Shown here: positions 61,321 through 64,000 of the stretch, in pieces | How positions within the stretch are numbered: the stretch's first letter is position 1 | How the letters are laid out: every line of letters begins with the position of its first letter | Assembly: GCA_026707225.1 (NCBI GenBank) | Contig: JAPOXG010000070.1 | Location: forward strand, 1-64,000 | Direction of reading: 5' to 3' | From: Chloroflexota bacterium | GTDB lineage: Bacteria > Chloroflexota > Anaerolineae > Aggregatilineales > Phototrophicaceae | DNA length: 64,000 nucleotides | Notes under the pieces: model-generated | Databases searched by the model: none | The model's input: the letters and a program-made list of their open reading frames with translations, nothing else | Told to the model about the DNA's origin: nothing | Position numbers and translations under genes: made by a program

Positions 61321-62625
61321 ATGTCGCGCAGGCGGTCAGCTATTGAAATGAGCAGTCCCGAGAGCAGCCTCACCCCGCGGGATTCGTCCCGTTTGCCGAA
61401 GAGCGTGGAATCGTTGTTCGCGAAGCTGTTTCTCATTTTGGCGAGCTTGCTCATCTGCGTCATCGCTATCGAACTGCTCGCGAGATTTTATCTTTGGCAC
61501 GTCGCGTCTGAAGAAGACTTTCGCTTCCTCGCTTCAATGACTCAGATCAAAGATCGATACGGCGACGACTTCTTTGTGCAAAACGAAGAAACGAGCCATC
61601 GCTCATGGTCGCCCCACTATTTTCTAGGTTTCTATCCGACGCCGAATCATCAAGTGGGCACGAATAGGCACAACAGCTTCGGCTTCCGAGGGCGAGAATT
61701 TGCCGTTTCAAAACCTGAAAACACGTACCGCATTGTAACCCTGGGCGGATCGACGACTTATTCGTCAGGTGTTGATGATTTCGAGATCAGTTATCCGAGC
61801 CTGCTGGAGGCCTACCTTCGCGATAAAGGATTCGACGCGGTCGAAGTGATTAATGCGGGCGCCTCCGGTTATACAAGTCACCAGAATCTCATCAATCTGC
61901 AATTTCGCGTCTTGCCGCTCCGACCGGATTTGATCATCGTCTACCAGGGATTCAACGACATTCAAGCGCGCTTTGTATACCCGACTTCAAAATATCTTGG
62001 CGACAGGTCCGGTTCGCTGCGACCCTTCGTCAGCGGAATCGTGATGCCGGATGTCACTGAATACAGTACTGCCTTGCGCATCCTGGGCATCCGTTTAGGA
62101 GCAACCGCCTCGCACTCGGCGCTCGACTGGCATCTATTAAGTCGGCCAAACAGTTACGTCGGCGACATTTTTGTTCAGCAAATCCAGCTTGGCACCTATC
62201 CTAGCGGCATCTTCAAGGAAATCTCCGCGGCGGAAATACTGGAGAACAACCCGCCCGCGCATTTTGAACGCAATTATGAGCATCTGATTGCGCTTGCGAA
62301 TCACAGCGATGTCAACATCTTGCTGGCAACCATGGCTTTCGATGATGACTTTCACCAGACCACTGGCGTCTCGACCAGAAGGTTCAATACCAGCGACGAG
62401 TATAGCTTTGCCCTTGCGCAGCACAACGAATTAACCCGCGGCATTGGCGCCCGCCACAATTCGCCTGTTATTGACCTGGCGGAGTTATTCCCTGACGACC
62501 ACACCCTGTTCACCGACGGGCTGCACATGACCGAGAAAGGCAATCGAGCGCGCGCCCAACTCATTGGCGATTTCGTCATGCGCCAGTTTTCGCAGGAGAT
62601 GCTTGCCGCCGCATCTTCATCTTGA
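61321..62625 (+). CDS. Membrane-anchored SGNH/GDSL-like hydrolase
   Basis: 434 residues: short N terminus, one membrane anchor (about 33-53), then an SGNH fold with the nucleophile Ser in G-G-S-T-T-Y, Gly in A-G-A-S-G, Asn in Y-Q-G-F-N-D, and D-G-L-H-M-T near the end. Members act as esterases on lipids or glycans outside the membrane. The exact start is uncertain: an ATG at 61348 is in frame. Confidence 0.87.
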   Translation: MSRRRSAIEMSSPESSLTPRDSSRLPKSVESLFAKLFLILASLLICVIAIELLARFYLWHVASEEDFRFLASMTQIKDRYGDDFFVQNEETSHRSWSPHYFLGFYPTPNHQVGTNRHNSFGFRGREFAVSKPENTYRIVTLGGSTTYSSGVDDFEISYPSLLEAYLRDKGFDAVEVINAGASGYTSHQNLINLQFRVLPLRPDLIIVYQGFNDIQARFVYPTSKYLGDRSGSLRPFVSGIVMPDVTEYSTALRILGIRLGATASHSALDWHLLSRPNSYVGDIFVQQIQLGTYPSGIFKEISAAEILENNPPAHFERNYEHLIALANHSDVNILLATMAFDDDFHQTTGVSTRRFNTSDEYSFALAQHNELTRGIGARHNSPVIDLAELFPDDHTLFTDGLHMTEKGNRARAQLIGDFVMRQFSQEMLAAASSS

Positions 62626-62687
62626 TTGCCAGCGCTAATGCCGCCGCGAACGGTTCCGTCTACGCCATCATATCTGTTCGCGCTCAA

Positions 62688-64000
62688 TCAGTCGTCCGCC
62701 GCCATCGCTTGGTAGATCGGACGCAGCGCCGTGTACAGGTCCGCGTATATCGTCAACTGCCGCTGGTAATGGTCGGCTCGGTCGCTTCGCGGATAAAAGG
62801 TCTTGCGCACTTTGATCAACTGGCTCGCCGCCTCCTCCAGGCTGCTATAGACGCCGGTCGCGCAGCCGGCCAGCATCGCCACGCCCAGACTGGCCGCTTC
62901 CGATGTATGAATAACCGAGACAGGCAAGCCCGTGATGTCTGATTTGATCTGCATCCAACGCTCGGAGCGCGAGCCGCCGCCGATGGCTCTGATGCGATTG
63001 ACCTCGACGCCGGCCTCGCGCAACAGGCGGATGCAAAGCGCCTGCTCGTAAGTCAAGCCTTCGAGAATCGCTCGTACGATATCGGCGCGCTTGCTGTCAA
63101 AGGTCAGCCCGATCAACAGGCCGGTCGCCGTCGGATCGTTGTGTACCGCGCCACTGCCGACGAAATAGGGCAGCAGGATCAAATCGCCGGGCGCGTCGTC
63201 AATCTGCTCAATGATGACATCGTAAACATCACGTCCCGTCTCATCGGCGACCGCGCGTTCAGCCCCCGCCAGCTCATCGCGATACCAGCGCAGCAGCCGG
63301 CCGCCGGTTTGGTTGCCGCTGAGGGCGATGAAGTTGCCCGGCGCCGCATGATGATAGCAGGAGACGTTGTAATCCAGCATCTGCCGGCGCGGCCCGTCGG
63401 TGACCGCCACCAGCGCTTCGGTCGTGCCGATGGCTAACATGGCGGTGCCCGGCTGCAGCACACCGGCCCCCAAGGCCCCGGCCGGCTGATCATGCCCGCC
63501 GGTCACCACCTTGACCAATCCGCTGAAACCCAGCTCATCCGCCAGCGCGCGCGGAATCTCGCCGATGACTTCGCCGCTAGGCCGCGGCCGCGCCAACTGA
63601 TCGCGGCGAATATGCCCGGCCGCCAGCAGCTCATCCGACCAATCTTCCGTCCGATAATCAAAAGCCAGCGTGCGCGCAGCCATGCTGTAGTCGATCACCG
63701 GCTCCACGCCCAGCTTATAGGCCACGAAGTCAACATAACAAAGGAATTTCCAGGTCTTGTCGAGGATTTCGGGCGCGTGATCCCGCCACCAGAGCAATTT
63801 CGGCAGCGTGTAAATCGTGCTCATCGGCTGTCCGGTCAAAGCGAAGATGCGCTCCGCGCCCAGCGCCGCTTCCATCTCAGCCGTCTGCTTGGCATTGCGT
63901 CGATCGGAGCTGACCGGGCTGTTCGCCAGCACGCGCCCGTCTTTCGCCACCGGCGTCATTGCTTCGCCTTGCGACGACAGTGACAGCGCAGTCACCGGAT
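62688..64000 (-). CDS. FGGY-family carbohydrate kinase, 5' end cut by window
   Basis: About 437 codons are visible; FGGY kinases are about 500, so roughly the first 60 residues (with the DxGTT phosphate loop) lie beyond the right edge. Seen here: S-S-Q-G-E-A-M-T, T-G-G-H-D-Q-P-A-G-A-L-G-A-G, and G-G-G-S-R-S-E-R-W-M-Q near the C terminus. Closest in feel to xylulokinase-like members. Phosphorylates a sugar with ATP in the cytoplasm; substrate not determinable. Confidence 0.88.
   Translation of the reverse strand, partial: PVTALSLSSQGEAMTPVAKDGRVLANSPVSSDRRNAKQTAEMEAALGAERIFALTGQPMSTIYTLPKLLWWRDHAPEILDKTWKFLCYVDFVAYKLGVEPVIDYSMAARTLAFDYRTEDWSDELLAAGHIRRDQLARPRPSGEVIGEIPRALADELGFSGLVKVVTGGHDQPAGALGAGVLQPGTAMLAIGTTEALVAVTDGPRRQMLDYNVSCYHHAAPGNFIALSGNQTGGRLLRWYRDELAGAERAVADETGRDVYDVIIEQIDDAPGDLILLPYFVGSGAVHNDPTATGLLIGLTFDSKRADIVRAILEGLTYEQALCIRLLREAGVEVNRIRAIGGGSRSERWMQIKSDITGLPVSVIHTSEAASLGVAMLAGCATGVYSSLEEAASQLIKVRKTFYPRSDRADHYQRQLTIYADLYTALRPIYQAMAADD

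Overview
The window reads as a stretch of a free-living bacterial chromosome with high GC content. Gene content and style (FtsH, a ThrRS without a TGS domain, IolB/IolE-type genes, many single-copy carbohydrate genes, LysM and SH3 glycosidases, a DUF1883-TIR protein, Uma2) suggest a Chloroflexota bacterium, perhaps Anaerolineae-like. This is inference from protein style; there is no rRNA or other decisive marker. Most genes sit in short operons of one to three genes, on both strands, with little sign of long synteny blocks.

Layout. 0.2-4.7 kb: a large membrane protein with an ABC ATPase, then IolB. 4.8-12.9 kb: LysM glycosidase, MBL hydrolase, ABC-F ATPase, PLD-like protein, small unknowns, PfkB. 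13-18.8 kb: histidine phosphatase, SDR, a cytochrome c/copper monooxygenase-like protein, an ECF-type sigma factor and FtsH. 18.8-20.1 kb: two tandem TIR genes. 20.2-23.4 kb: OppF/OppD ATPases and a GDP-fucose-synthase-like epimerase. 23.6-27.2 kb: Ndk, an HTH-ImmA/IrrE plus PIN (DUF4411) pair, a TlpA-like thioredoxin and a pteridine-reductase-like SDR. 27.2-32.2 kb: YitT, MetA, a GT39-like enzyme, an alpha/beta hydrolase and a VOC protein. 32.3-34.5 kb: ankyrin protein, a broken HepT toxin gene and its MNT nucleotidyltransferase. 34.5-36.3 kb: serine/threonine dehydratase and an IolE-like isomerase. 36.4-38.0 kb: a restriction-modification cassette whose endonuclease carries a fused controller (C-protein) domain. 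38.2-46.6 kb: serine-pathway pair, Uma2, enolase-superfamily dehydratase, a small membrane protein, FAH hydrolase, lipoprotein, GH172-like protein and a GT4. 46.7-64 kb: tRNA-Phe, hydrolase, DUF2304, rhomboid, ThrRS, tRNA-Arg, ferredoxin, EamA transporter, HtrA-like protease, NHL/thioredoxin protein, TPR protein, SH3 glycosidase, a charged membrane protein, an SGNH hydrolase and an FGGY kinase cut by the window edge.

How it works together. Much of the backbone concerns uptake and breakdown of sugars, inositol-type compounds and peptides (IolB, IolE-like, PfkB, FGGY kinase, RspA/ManD-like dehydratase, FAH, GH172, OppDF) plus amino-acid synthesis (SerA/aminotransferase, MetA, threonine/serine dehydratase). 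Four unrelated defence or toxin-antitoxin modules interrupt this backbone singly: TIR pair, ImmA/IrrE-PIN, MNT-HepT and the C-R fusion restriction system. The TIR and restriction cassettes are visibly more AT-rich than their neighbours.

The most noteworthy signals are: (1) the controller-endonuclease fusion with a textbook C-box overlapping its promoter; (2) a dispersed family of about ten intergenic palindromes whose inner stem sequences differ while base pairing is kept; (3) the tandem TIR genes, one with DUF1883; (4) a HepT reading frame interrupted by an in-frame TAG; and (5) unusual domain combinations in the two glycosidase-like proteins.
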